Assembly: GCA_026874595.1 (NCBI GenBank)
Contig: CM049313.1
Location: forward strand, 37,414,659-37,478,658
Source of the DNA: Sipunculus nudus
Lineage: Eukaryota > Annelida > Sipuncula > Golfingiida > Sipunculidae
DNA: 64,000 nt
Reading direction: 5' to 3'
Shown: in pieces, positions 1 to 12,718 of the stretch
How positions within the stretch are numbered: the stretch's first letter is position 1
Layout: each line of letters starts with the position of its first letter
Notes under the pieces: model-generated
What the model was told of the DNA's origin: nothing
Databases searched by the model: none
What the model saw: only the letters and a program-made list of their open reading frames with translations
Position numbers and translations under genes: made by a program

Positions 1-3000
1 CCACCCTTACCTTAAGTCATAACTTCAAAATATAAAGATCTTTTAAACGGATAAAGTACCTGAAGTGGGTCAAGTAAACATGCTTTCGGTCAGATGATAT
101 GGGGTATTAAAGAAACGGAAGAGGCAAGTTCCGTGGAATGTTAGTATCCACAGCGACTTTCCTTTTCTTTTGCTAATGCGCTCCCCGAAGGACCAGCATA
201 ATGATCAGCTACGGCTAAATAATAATAATCATTCCATTTTCGAATACATCTTTCTGCCACTTTGGTGATTTTAAAATCTTAATTGCTGAATTAATTTATT
301 GGTAGGAGAAATCCTACTAGGTTGTTCACAAGGAAAATTTCTCGCATCGGCCTGATTTCAGGGACTACAGGAATACGTGATACCCTCGTTATATAGAAGT
401 CGGAGCAAATCACTTTTGTGCTCTTGCTTTTGGAGGACAATAAAAGAGCATAATTCCCGTAATAGCCAGTTACGGTGGTTCCGTCACACAGTTAAAATTT
501 AAGTATCTCGATATTCTCAATAAAAATCTTCCAATATAAATCTCGTAGTGAGACATGTTCTTATAAGGTATGCACACTTCGGTCACCCTGCGGTCCGATC
601 GGCGGTTATTTTGGAATGAATCGTAACCCTTTGATTTGTAACTATTAACTTAACATCCAGGAAGGTGCTGAGACATTGAAATCGGTAACTAAGTCACAGA
701 GACCTATATTTCACGTGAGAACTCGGAGAATTCTCACTATGAAAGTCGGACTATAATACATAATCACAAATAGTTAATAATTAAGTAATACAAAGGGCTG
801 CAATTCCGAATATTTAGGTTCATATTATTTAGAGGACTGGTATCCTTGCCATCACACGGTAAATACATGTAATGTCCAATCAGAAACCTCTCATTTTCGT
901 CCGTTATCGATTGAATTTTTGCCACACAATACTCTGATTAGCCATTGCATTTGGAGAAAAAAAACTTTCGTAAAAAAAGATGTCTATATGCATTCTTTGA
1001 GTTATAATTGATGAATTAATGTGAAGCCGTCCAATCTTGGTTCTTTCTCTACCTAGCCATTGAAAGCATATGTATATTTCGACAAACACGGACTTGGCAA
1101 AATAATGCAAGCGTTATATACACAATGTTACCATATGTTACCATAGAAATTAATCATGTTTAAGCACTGTTAACGTCCTTGGACCTCAGTCTAAAATATT
1201 AAGGTTTTTTTCCTGAATAAATTGGCTTAACTTTAAATTGTACTGGGACCATGGTGCTTAATTTTCACGTAATTAAAAAACGTTTCAAAGTATATTTTTG
1301 CAATAACTTTTCAAAGCTTCTCGATATCACAAGTCTCGCCAAAGAGAACTCATCTTTCACATGTCCGTTATCCGATGTACAAAGTGCGAGCCCTTCAAAT
1401 TAAGCACGCTTGCAAAGAGATTCCGCGAAGTAATTTGCTCTAAGATGAAAACATCCAAACTATAATACGTTCTTTGTTATATTGTGGAGATAAAATCTGC
1501 CCCGAAGAAGTTAGGCAGAGAAACCAGACTTCAAACAAGCTAGCTAACGTCACACTGTTCTATGAAAATGAGCGCATGTAGTGTCTAAGATGTAGCTTTG
1601 TAATGCAGCAAGTAATTTCAAAATAGGCACACTATTCAAACATGAAACCTTCAGGGGGTTCTCAACTAATCATTAATTCTTAAGTTAGGCTCGATCACTG
1701 TCTGACCTTAAAAATTCTCAGTGTGGCGGCTTTCTCTGTGGATGGAGCTGAACTATGATCAAGTGGCTTTCCATTTATCAGATATGTTCTCACATATTAA
1801 GTCTTTTTATTTGAGTAGATATATTTTGAGATACAACAGCGGACAGTTCAAAAGAAGTTTGAATTTCCTCAACTCGGGCGTTAACTTCATATTATTAGCC
1901 TTATGTGACTTCGTACACCTCCGTCATGTAACTTCACTAGTATCATACTGTGTTAGTTAATGGAAACCCCCAGGCACTAATGCTGTCCTGTTTTTTTATG
2001 TCCTGCACCGGGGGATGTACCTTTGAACATATGGCTTTCAGACTTAAGCCGCGGAACGTTTGCATTGCCAGTGAGCAACTTCAAAGAAATGTCTAGAGGA
2101 TTTTCATGTCAAATTTGATATTTCGGTCCACATTGATAATTCTCTTTGCACGCACTATATGCTTCTTTTCCCGTCCTGCAATCGATTTGCTATATACTTG
2201 AAAAGGTCCATGTTCTTCAGACAGGCACAGTTATTTTACATTAATATTACTGACTGGCATGCTTTAATAAATATCTATATTTTGTTGAAACTGTAATCAG
2301 TGTTAACATCTTGTAATAGCAGGCTTTATTTCTATTGATGTCATTGATTATCGATCTTTATAACCGGACCGATACTCAATATCTACTTTCCTCCTTTAAC
2401 CTAGCCGTTAAAATTTTGGGTTACGAAAAACTACTGATGTATGTTTATTTAGGAATCACACATCAGAAGTTTTTATTAGGAAATCACACATCATCAATAA
2501 CACAAGGCAGGCATGTGCACATCCGACCCAGATGAAAGTATTTACACCTTAAGCCTGTCGTTCTCGTTCTTCCTTTTTGTCTTTTCGCCTTCTTTATTTC
2601 TTAATAAAGAGGTTTTGTCTTAGACATGTTTCATCCTTTTGTTTAATTTCTAGTCTTTATATTGAGTTTGACCTACAGAAACCTAGAAATTCGTCTTCTT
2701 TGCACTCCTTATTGGCATCTGCTATAGGCTACGTTCGTTGTGTAACACTTCATCCAACTCCTTATCAACCGCATGGCAGTACTTGCTTCATCAAGGGTTT
2801 ATTCGGTTACTACAACAAGTAGATGGCACAAGTCCAATGAGAGCAAGGAAACTTGCTATAAAAAAAACCTCTCTCACTGATCTGACCATCGTTTAACTGT
2901 GCCAAGAGCCGAATGCTGCGTTTTACCACCGCGTAAGTATGTACGTCAAGTTTCATTTAAAGGATATTTAATGAATCAAAGCTTTGTGATCGTTTTTCAT

Positions 3001-3462
3001 AAAAGCTATTTGGAATTTTATTCATTGATAACCAATAAATAATGCAAAATTTAAAAAACACACCTTAAAGAACTATTTTCATTTGTATTCAAAAGAAAAT
3101 ATTATTTTGTAAAGCGATTTGTATATTTTTCCTGTTAGTTTCAAATAAAATAAATTTATCATATTAATTCTAACATTCTTGTAATCCCCATTATCCCAAT
3201 AATGATCCTTTTTCTCATGCAAACAAATACTTTTTAATTAGCTGTTCTGATAATCTAGGTCTTGATGGGCTGGGATACTGGAGGGGTTTCTGCTCATATT
3301 AATCCAGGAATAATCGTGTTGATCTTCAGGAACTTGCTAGACTTTCGTTTTGTATGAAACATTATTGCTCTCAATTTGCTTAGGTATTTACATCCTGGGA
3401 AAAGAGTGAAGAAAGGAAACAAATTGAAATTTGAAATTGTCATATTCAATTAAGCCTATAAA

Positions 3463-3463
<1 letters not shown>
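1..3463. other. Unannotated AT-rich stretch
   Basis: I see no supported gene, RNA or mobile element here. Open frames are short (at most about 80 codons), none resembles a protein family I know, and stops are frequent on both strands. A small direct repeat (two copies of an 11-base string around 1,130-1,146) is the only local structure. Small exons of an intron-rich gene could be missed by eye. Confidence 0.5.

Positions 3464-3523
<60 letters not shown>
3464..3523. repeat. (AG)n microsatellite
   Basis: About 60 bases of uninterrupted AG dinucleotide, followed by a G-rich tail (GGTGGGGG) and scattered further GAGA. The Arg-Glu run in the open frame across it is a by-product of the dinucleotide repeat. 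Confidence 0.98.
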
Positions 3524-3525
<2 letters not shown>

Positions 3526-4916
3526 GGGGGTTGGAAGGAAGGAAAGTGAGTGGGTGAGTGATAATAATAAGCGGGTTGTTCAGAGACAGTATTGTGTATG
3601 TGGTATAGAGAGAGCGGTGTTGTGTATGAGTGACAGAATTCGCATGTGTTTAAGAGAGAAAGGTTTAAATAAGAGGAAAAAGAAGCAGCGTGTTTAGTGT
3701 GTGTGTATGTGTTTGTTCAGATGGAACAAATGGACAGTTCGTGAATCAGAATTTCATAACTGAAAGAAATGATTTTATATATATATTAACTGATGTTATT
3801 CATAACTAAATTGTAAATACAACATTTTTAAATTTGATGCTAACAAAATATACAACTGATCAGTTTAGTGTGATACGAATAGCATGTTGAGTTCACTGTC
3901 TGGTCTTTGAATGTTATCTAACTATTCTTAAAGTACATTACACGAGGTTTTATCATTATAACTCTCCCAGGAGCTGAGGTATTATTCCCTTGGTTGGTTT
4001 GTCTGTCAGCATATTTCCGGAAAATAGTTAAGAAAGAATATTAATGAACTTTTGTGCAGGGTGAGGACACTATCAGGGACACAATACATTCAATTTAGAA
4101 GTAATCTTGATCAGCATCAGATATTTTAAATTCAAAAGGATTTAAACCATTGATATTGCTTTGCCCTATAATGATCGAGGATCAGGCCATTCATAAGTAC
4201 ATGGGGCGGCTTTATTGAGGTGGCTTGTGCTGTAGGTACACTCAGAGTACAGAATAATAGGGGTAATGGCGGAGGTATCCATGTAGTTTCTGACCACAGT
4301 CGCCCAATGTAAACTTTAATCATTAAAAAGCAATGAACCAAGAACATAGGTATAACTCCGCCTATTAATGAAAAGAACAAAACAATAGTTTTATAGTTGA
4401 TAGGACCATACTACTAAAAAAGAAGTCAAGTTTAAAAGACACAATCAAATAATACCCAATTTAGATTCTAATATCACGTTTTCACCTTGCTGAAACGTGT
4501 TCGAGGTGTTGTTGGGAACATCAATAGCTGAAAACACAAAGGTCTGACGACCCGTCTGGTCGTGTAGATGGTTCAACCGGCAACTAAGACATATAGTTCT
4601 CTGTTGTATGATACCAAGAAAGAACGAGCTTTGTTGTCTCACTTTCCTATATCAGACGGATTTCGCCGCTTTCACGATATCCCAAGATAAATGGAGATAA
4701 TTCATAGAACTAACTTAACGGAATCCCGAGCGATGAGACACTTCCAAAAGGGATAAATGGCTATTTATATCTACTAACGGCTCATTGTTTTGTTAGATCT
4801 TCTAACATCTTCAAACATAATCAGTCTCTCCAAGGGCTTATGATAAGAAGCTAGAACTCCCAGGACGTGCCAACGATGAGTATATATTTTGACGATGATA
4901 AGAGGCTTGATAACGA
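3524..4916. other. Unannotated stretch
   Basis: No gene or element recognised. The first 180 bases are purine-rich and grade out of the AG microsatellite. The rest is ordinary AT-rich sequence with frames under 85 codons and no recognisable motif. Confidence 0.5.
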
Positions 4917-5354
4917 GGGAGCCAAGGATGGGGGAGCCCGGGGTGGAGGAAGCCCAGGGTGGAGGGAACCCGGGGAGGAGGAAGCCCATGGTTGAGGGAG
5001 CCCGGGGAGGAGAAAGCTCAGGATGGAGGGAGCTCGGGGTGGAGGGAGCCCGGGGTGGAGGGAGCATGGGAAGGAGGAAGCCCACAGTTGAGGGAGCCAG
5101 GGGAGGAGAAAGCTCAGGGTGGAGGGAGCTCGGGGTGGAGGAAGCCCAGGGTGGCGGGAGCACGGGGAGAAGGAAGCCCAGGGTGGCGGGAACCCAGGGT
5201 GGAGGGAGCCCGGGGTAAAGGGAGCCCGGGGAGGAGGAAGCCCAGGGTAAAGGGATCCCAGGGTGGAGGGAGCCCGGGGAGGAGGGAGCCCGGGGTGAAG
5301 GAAGCGTAGGGTGGAGGGAGCCCGGGGAGTAGGGAGCCCGGGGTGGAGGGAGCC
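4917..5354. repeat. 15-bp GC-rich minisatellite
   Basis: About 29 copies of a 15-base unit close to GGGTGGAGGGAGCCC, with variants in which AGGGAGCCCG alternates with AGGAAGCCCA. It is strongly G-rich on the plus strand in otherwise AT-rich DNA. Because the unit is five codons long, it holds open frames in several registers on both strands (Pro/Leu/Ser-rich on the minus strand, Gly/Glu/Arg-rich on the plus). Several overlapping frames being open at once argues for repeat by-products and against a gene. Confidence 0.93.
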
Positions 5355-8134
5355 ACCTAGTCAGTACTCCGACACTGTAAAATAAAAACATTTTGCATTG
5401 ATCTGGTTTTCCGTATCTTCATGTCCTTTAAGTGCATACTAGTCTACATGATGTCAAGCTAATCTGTAAGGAAATTCAGAAGAAATAGAATAAATCAGTG
5501 GTAATTATGCCGTGTGCATATGTTTGTGGTCCGGCTGAATACAAATAACGTATCTTCCGTCCCACTTTAAAACCGAACTGGAAAAATCCAGGACTGTCCT
5601 ATACCTGTGTTTTCAGGGAACCCAAATTTCTTGTCCAGGTCACGAGTTGACATTGCTCACTCAAGTAACATTCATACAAAGTCCTGGACGAGGGAGCCTA
5701 TGATATATCTGTAGACACCCGCACAACTAGGAAAGGAATGGCCGAAAACAAGTTCTATTTGGTGCACATTAAACACGCAAAGGTCAAATATGGATTTATT
5801 TACTTGAGGGTCCACTGAAAATTGATTTGAATCCTGCATCATTATACTTGTGAAAAGACGACCCATGCCCCTTTGTTGCCGCCATGTATAGGGACTAGTA
5901 GGTGCTTTCATGCCTTAAATAACAAAATAATACGCTAGCCATGCCTGATTAAAATAATAAATCATGATTACTGCGTTAAAGAAGATTTTATTTAGCCACC
6001 ATACTGTCACATACTATTTGATGTTTCAATCGCAGTAACTTATCCGGTCTAAACCATTCAAAATTTTTGTGTTTACCCTTTCATTCTTTGCCACCCTGGT
6101 TAAGAATCGCGCTGGAGTTGAAATCCCCCCCCCCCCCAACCACGCCAAAAGTTTTTATTGCACAAGAGACGTGATGTATTGGTGACGTCGTTGATCACTA
6201 CTAAAAAATATGAGACTCCCGCGTCAGTCAGTTTCCCTCCTAATGATACTTCGACCATTTTCACCTATGAATAAAATTCAAAACACAGATAATTCCTCTT
6301 ATAATTTTGACCATAACATGTTTAATTTATAATTATATCTCATATTCCGTCTTTGTGAACAATTTTCTTTAGCGGCCGCAACGCTGCGCCAGTGTTCATA
6401 GCTAACTATGTGTTGATACGCTCGGTTTCGGTAAAAACCTATAAAGCTATCATTAAATAAACACGTAGAATGGGTCTTATTTTTGTTAAATGGTATTAAA
6501 AAGTGAAATTTCGTCTCACAAAGAGAATATATTTGCGTACTTCACGTTCATGCTTCGTGGCCGATCGGTGAGAATAAAAATGGCTGCCATCGCGGCCCAT
6601 CAGCAGAGATCATGTTTTGCAACGACTTAGTTTGCAATTATAGTTTAAACAAGAAAAACCAACAAAGATTATATAATATTTAAAGAAATATCTATTTTTT
6701 TTATTAAAGGATCTACGGTCTTGTTTTAACTAGGGGTGACCATCTTGCATTTCGATGGGGAATCCTCCATGTCATGACCGTCGGCGGGGCCCGCGTGTTC
6801 AAGGATTTACCGCGAGATTATAGCACCCTTAATCCTTGATAAATTAGTTTGCATGTTGATATTACATGTAAAAGATATAAAAATGTGACATAGCATGAGG
6901 ACCCCTTTTAAAGTTTTGACGAATTTTACTCATGCATCGTTTTTTATCCTTTATTTTAACCATTGGTTGTCATTTCAGTGCCAGAGCATGAGAAATAACG
7001 ATATTTTACGCCATTTTCGTGGTAAAAAAAAATAAATAAAAAGCCGTCATCCGCATCATACCCCCGAAAAAAGTGCCTGAGAAACATATAATTATTTTTT
7101 TGCCTTATTTGGCGTGCATGGCTGTGAGTCATGGTATAGGACAACTAAAGTTCTAAAAAAGATGGTGAAGCATGGATGGTCTGAAACTTAATTTATCAAT
7201 CTCATCCGGTGGTCCAGGGTTTTTCTAATAAACATCTATCCTTTGGAGGTGTGACTTCCCATTAGGCGTGTACATAGGGACACTCGAAAAAAATGCATCG
7301 ATTATTAACTCAGTATTTGGGACTGCGGCTCATCCAACGCATAGAACGTTTACGAAAAAGAGAAACGCCTTTAACATGATGGGATGAGAAAATACGCATC
7401 AATCAAAATTTATCCGCTCGGCCATGTTCCTTCACAAAGTATCCCGGCCTTCTTTATAAGGAGGCCGGTAAACGAATCGCTGATGATCCAGATATATCAA
7501 TTTTAAGTAATAAATGGCCTTGTACTAGATTTATATTACGTATAATATGTTATTGTTATTAAGGACTTGAATTTTCTAGTTTATGTATAACTCTTTCAAT
7601 TAAACATCTTCAGAATCACGACTAGCGCCAGATCGGCCCTCTGTCATTATGGCCAGCTTACTGGCTTGTCAGAGTGCCTGGACATCTAACTCTGAGGATC
7701 GCATTATAAGGCCCCATTAGGATGCAAATATTTTCGTCATTTTGGACAACGACTCATTGTCTGCAAGTATCGTGTCACTTCAAATAAACCCACTAAACCT
7801 TTTAATAAGTTTCTTATATCTCCAACGACCTATGTGAGTGGAATATTCCGTTATAACCCAATATATTCGAAAATTGTTCTGCATGTACGGGAGATTTCTG
7901 CCTTCGGTCTGTCTGCTGACTGTATGCGGAGATACGGTTATAAAGCGTGGCCCGATCTTGCAGGGCGGTTCTAAATATGGCTTGTGTCACGACTCAGTAG
8001 AGGGCCCTAATTGAGTCGTGTTTGTCACGGCTTAATCACGACATAAGATTCATTATTCTCTCTGAGTCTGTCCAGTAAAATGTTGTAATAAACATGTCCT
8101 TGTTTACCAAAGTGTTTGTCTTCAAATCTAATTC
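5355..8134. other. Unannotated stretch with poly-C run and SINE-like scrap
   Basis: No supported gene. A run of 13 C lies at 6,125-6,137. At about 7,225-7,275 a short sequence (TGACTTCCCATTAGGCGTG) resembles the body of the SINE seen at 40.8 kb, but the match is too short to annotate on its own. A short inverted repeat (CCGGCCT/AGGCCGG) lies around 7,443-7,468. A 16-codon frame with good start context at about 6,580 is noted under rejected items. Confidence 0.45.
7988..8020. other. Perfect 9-bp hairpin
   Basis: CACGACTCA at 7,988-7,996 and TGAGTCGTG at 8,012-8,020 are exact reverse complements around a 15-base loop, and the loop itself contains the palindrome AGGGCCCT. It lies about 115 bases before the 58-bp array. 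A function is not evident. Confidence 0.6.
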
Positions 8135-8862
8135 CTTCTGGCCTATTGTCTTTGACATAGATAAGCCCCGGGCTTAGTGGTGAAACAAACACCTTCTGGT
8201 CTATTGTCTTTGACTTAGATAAGCCCCGGGCTTAGTGGTGAAACAAACACCTTCTGTTCTATTGTCTTTGACTTAGATAAGCCCCGGGCTTAGTGGTGAA
8301 ACAAACACCTTCTGGTCTATTGTCTTTGACTTAGATAAGCCCCGGGCTTAGTGGTGAAACAAACACCTTCTGTTCTATTGTCTTTGACTTAGACAATACC
8401 CGGGCTGAACCGTGAAACAAACACCTCCTTGTCTATTTTCTTTAACTTAGATAAGTCCCCGGCTGAACTGTCCTACAAACACCTTCTAGTCTATTGTCTT
8501 TGACTTATATAAGCCCCGGGCCGAGCTGTCACACAAACACCATCTGGCCTATTGTCTTTGACTTAGATAAGTCCCGGACTGAGCTGTCACACAAACAACT
8601 TCTGGTCTATTGTCTTTGACTTAGATAAGCCCCTGGCTGAGCTGTCACACAAACACCTTTTGGTCTATTGTCTTTGACTTATATTAGCCCCGGGCTGAGC
8701 TGTTGCACAAACACCTTCTGGTCTATTGTCTTTGACTTCGATAAGCCCCTTCTGGTCTATTGTCTTTAACTGATATAAGCCCAAAGGCCGAGCTGTTACA
8801 CAAACACCATCTGGCCTATTGTCTTTGACTTATATAAGCCCCGGGCTGAGCTGTCACACAAA
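8135..8862. repeat. 58-bp tandem repeat array
   Basis: About 12 to 13 copies of a 58-base unit. Each unit contains TCTATTGTCTTTGACTTAGA followed by the near-palindrome AAGCCCCGGGCTTA and ends in ACAAACAC. The first four or five copies are nearly identical (GCTTAGTGGTGAAAC form). Later copies carry a diverged GCTGAGCTGTCACAC form, and one partial unit is fused at about 8,745. This split between a homogenised left end and an older right end is typical of local unequal exchange. Confidence 0.95.
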
Positions 8863-11800
8863 GAACTGTAGACCTTGGTGCGCAGATGTGCCGCATTCAG
8901 ACACCAGATAGCCGGCATCACATGTGGCACCTTTTCCATTACGTTATTAAATGGTTTTCTTTTTAGTCAAAAAAAGAAAAAGAACGCAACAGATTTGACA
9001 TCAAAAGTGTTTTAATTTCAGGAATTTTTCACCTGTAATTGTGTTTGTCTAAACCAGCCTCAACGGACACGGAGTCGTTGTTGTACCTATCCGGAAAGCT
9101 AGCCTGGGTTGGTTGGTTTGTTTAACCGAGTTTCAGGATTGGTAGTAAGGTGCTTTACAAATATTATTGAATATTGGATTTTTTTATTGTAAACACATTT
9201 AAAGACTGTACTTGAGTATAAATAAAACAGCAAAGTTTAACTCTAGTGTTACATTTTGAATATAGAAATTGTAGGATATATCAGTATGGCTTAGTTGTTA
9301 CAACGGAAAATTCAGTAAATTAATGCTTTTATGTACGTCATAGCACTTTGTTAAGAGGGTTAAGAGGTTGACGAATAAACTTAACTTGAGAGTGATAGAC
9401 TAGTGCTCCGCCTTCCAAAAGACAATATAACACTTGTCAAGGCTGTTCCAACATGTACACTCCCTCTTAACATTCTGACCCATGCCGAGCAGAGAAGCAG
9501 GAAAATATACAGCTTAATTCAACAATTTAATAAGCGTTCACCATTCCGTCATGTGATTTTTAAAAATTAATTTTAAAATGAAACTTGTGGTAAATTGTAT
9601 TAAACGGTGATGAGGGTCACCATACAGTAGGGCTCATATATTATCTTAACGCCTGCTTGAGTCGGGTTTTATTAGGAATAGAGCCGGGAAAAGGCAATTT
9701 TAAGTCATAAATTGTGGTTTAGATACTGGAGCGAATGTTGGTGTTTTATCGTGATTCGACCGTTTTTGCTTCTGCGCCTGTGGTTGACTTCCGCCCCGTC
9801 ATCCAACGCCTCAGCCGCCCGGCTACATCCTACCCCTGTCATCTGAGATAAAAGAAGCACATCGTCCGTGGGAAAACGGAATCCAGTCTTTTAAGTTCAT
9901 TGATTGAAACTTTGGCCACACAGCAAGCTTGACTAGTGTCTAATTTCAATGCAAAAAAGAAACCAACCCTTCTGTTCAAGAACCCGGGAAAAATATAGAT
10001 CCTCTTATTTCGTAGTGCATCGTTCCGCTTTCATTTTTCTGCTTGTCAGTTATTTCTTTTTTCTGTACTGACTTTTCACCACGCTTTTAGGCTTTGATTC
10101 ATGAAATTGCGGACAATCAGATAAACAAAGCCCATTTTTCTTTGACTTCGCATTACAAAGGGACGCGCGTCAGTCGAGAGCTGTCAAATCATTCAACCGG
10201 ATTGGACATGCCACTCACACGGCCTGCTTCACAGAGTGACAAATAAATGGATCGGGAATTTCTGACTTCTGTTTTGTTCCTAATATTTGGGAACACTAAC
10301 ATTAATATAACCTCTTTGTATTTCCCTAAAAAGGTACCGTTGAACACGATTATTGGTATTTACTTTAATACCGCATTTGCATCTAAGCGCCATCTACTTC
10401 AAAAACTTTGAACGATTTAGATGTGTAGGGTATATATCTCGTGTTGATTAGTATGAAGCTTGAATCGGTTCAGCTCATGGCAGTGAAAATGCTATTATTC
10501 ACACCAGCAACCAATTCTTCTCTACAAGGATGTATAAATGTGTCCTCGCAGTTTTTCCTAACTGAGATGGAGAAAGTGGCATTAGCTTTACTGATTTTAC
10601 ATGTTTTGAGGTACCGTCTTTTGCTTCCACAGTGAATCCACGGGGAGTTTTAGATTAAGAATGTTTTATTTAACATTAGTGTTACTTGGTTTTGCTTGGT
10701 ATTTGGTATAATGCTGCCATTTGGCTGCATCAATTGAAAATCACTTTTTTTAGAGTTGGTTTATCCAGCCTTTGAAAAGAAAGATTATATGACTTGGGAA
10801 CTTAATAGGCTTAATGCTTGATGCTTGGGTCAGAAATTATGTATGTAAGTTGGTTCCAGTTTTCCTAGTAATGTTATTCCATTTCACTCGTCCAGAACCA
10901 ACATCTATTTTGAAGTGAACAGTGGTCAATTTGTTTGATTCTCTGTCATCTGAATGTGAGGGTTGGGTCGGAGTTCGCCTAGTATTACTGCAGCTTACAT
11001 GTCGAATTCGAATGATAATACAGCAGTATACCAGTGGTCAGTATTTACACCATGCGGTGAGCCTTCAATTATGCTTGTTTTATTAAAATGATTGCTGTGC
11101 AATAAATGTTAGAATTAACACTACCTTAGCTATTACCCCTACTTTTCCTACTATTAAAACTATTACATTTTATACTGCCATCATAAACTTTAACAAACTG
11201 TAATGGGCCCTCTACTATGAAAAACCAATATACACCTTCTAAATTAACACTAACTTACGACCACCTCGTCAACAAAACAATACACCAGTTAGAATCGCTT
11301 GTGAAGAGCAATATAAATGATAATAGAATTCACTCAAGTTATAAAGAAGCGCCATGTCTTATTTTCCAGAAATTGTGTTGTGACCTAATTGTGTGCTTCC
11401 TTTGGTCATCGTTAAATGTTAAAGAAACAGTCTATTTTCCTTTGATCTCCGACTAATAGCCGGCAATTATTCGCACGAGTACTCGCAGATTTAATCTCAT
11501 TTCTTTAGAGACTAAAAGATACGTGATTGTCCGAGCAGATAATGAAGACAGCCATCAAGTCTATTTGCTAATTATAATCCTTGTGTCTGTCCTGTAAATG
11601 GACCTAATTAACATTGTGCCTTCTCATTGTTCCTTGGTCTATTGTTTCTTTTTTTCATTGGACATCTAGGCTTGGTTACCGGGTGGTTGGTTAGTTGCTC
11701 GGTTTGAAAATCTTGTCACTTAACTTTTCTAAAACTTTCAGGAACATGTTTTAATGAAATGTTTGTCATTGTTCGGGAAATGACCAGGAAACAACCTGTG

Positions 11801-11883
11801 CCATGTCGGATATCTTATGGGTACCATAAAACGTTAAACACATACTCCTGTGAGACAGGGAGGATCGCAACTGCCTTTTGCAT
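8863..11883. other. Unannotated stretch
   Basis: AT-rich unique-looking sequence with no recognisable gene, RNA or element. The longest open frames (64 codons at 10,441 and 79 codons at 11,217, both plus) have no familiar motifs and look like chance frames. Confidence 0.5.
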
Positions 11884-11973
11884 TGTGTGTGTGTGTGTGG
11901 GGGGGGGGGGGGGCAATTAAGACATAATAAGGCCTCCCCAACACAAAAACCTCCATAAGCCCCCCCCCCCCCC
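11884..11973. repeat. (GT)n-G15 ... C14 foldback
   Basis: A GT dinucleotide run (11,884-11,898) leads into 15 consecutive G (11,899-11,913). About 46 bases later comes a run of 14 C (11,960-11,973), then further C-rich sequence and a CACACACA tract near 11,995. The order GT, G-run, C-run, CA makes an inverted repeat. The single strand could form a G:C hairpin, or the G-run a quadruplex. Confidence 0.85.
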
Positions 11974-12580
11974 TCCGCCCACCCCCGAACCCTTCACACA
12001 CACGAGCAAACACACAGGCCCTTCCACCATGGTATTCCGTATCTGAATATCCCAAACACACAAATTATCTCAATATACATTGTATTTTCGTGATTCATAG
12101 TGTGTATAGACCGTCTATAGGTCTGTGGTAGTTTTTTTTAAATAATTTCTATCGACATTATTAGCACTTTTGAAGGAATTTGAATATCAAATAACAGGGA
12201 ATATTCTCGCTGCAGAACCCGAGGAAAAATCTTTGTCCTAAAATGTCCAGTAGTGTGGGCGTGTGCCCTCTATACCCACTTGGTCTTTAGTTGACTTTGC
12301 AACCTGGAACACATTATTGTGCAGCACAATTATAATAAATCATATTATGACAAATTGAAATTGGGGTCTTTTATGGAAAACTGACATTCATTTAATTGTC
12401 AAAATATGGGGGATATAGCATGGTAACTCGCTGATAAAGTTGGGGACAAGCCATATTGTGCCCATCGAGACACTGTAGATTGTGTATCCCGGCCGACCGC
12501 AACATCCATTTCCTGATTTAAGGGGTGCAATCTGCTCTGGCTTGCAAAGAGGTCATGTGATTCAACCAATATAATTGTTG
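11974..12580. other. Unannotated stretch
   Basis: Nothing recognised beyond the CACACA tract that continues from the foldback at about 11,995-12,015. Confidence 0.5.
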
Positions 12581-12718
12581 GACGTCACCCGTTTCTTCAA
12601 TCACGCTCTCCTTTTTATTTATGTTATGACGTCACTTGTTTCTTCATGCACGCTCTCCTTTTAATTCATATTATGACGTTACCTGTTTCTTCATACGCTC
12701 TCCTTTTTGCGACATTTG
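12581..12718. repeat. 47-bp direct repeat, three copies, CRE-like
   Basis: Three tandem units start at 12,581, 12,628 and 12,674 (spacing 47 and 46). Each carries GACGTCAC or a close variant, then TGTTTCTTCA and CGCTCTCCTTTT. The second unit contains the perfect cAMP-response-element palindrome TGACGTCA. The first has GGACGTCA and the third TGACGTTA. Regulatory use is inference only; no gene is visible nearby. Confidence 0.85.

Noticed and set aside
4774-5391. 205-codon Pro/Leu-rich minus-strand frame
   Set aside because: By-product of the 15-bp GC-rich minisatellite; several overlapping frames on both strands are open over the same bases.
6570-6640. Short frame with good start context (AAAAATGGCTGCC) resembling a YY1 site or a first exon
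   Set aside because: The frame stops after 16 codons and no splice donor is evident; too weak to annotate.
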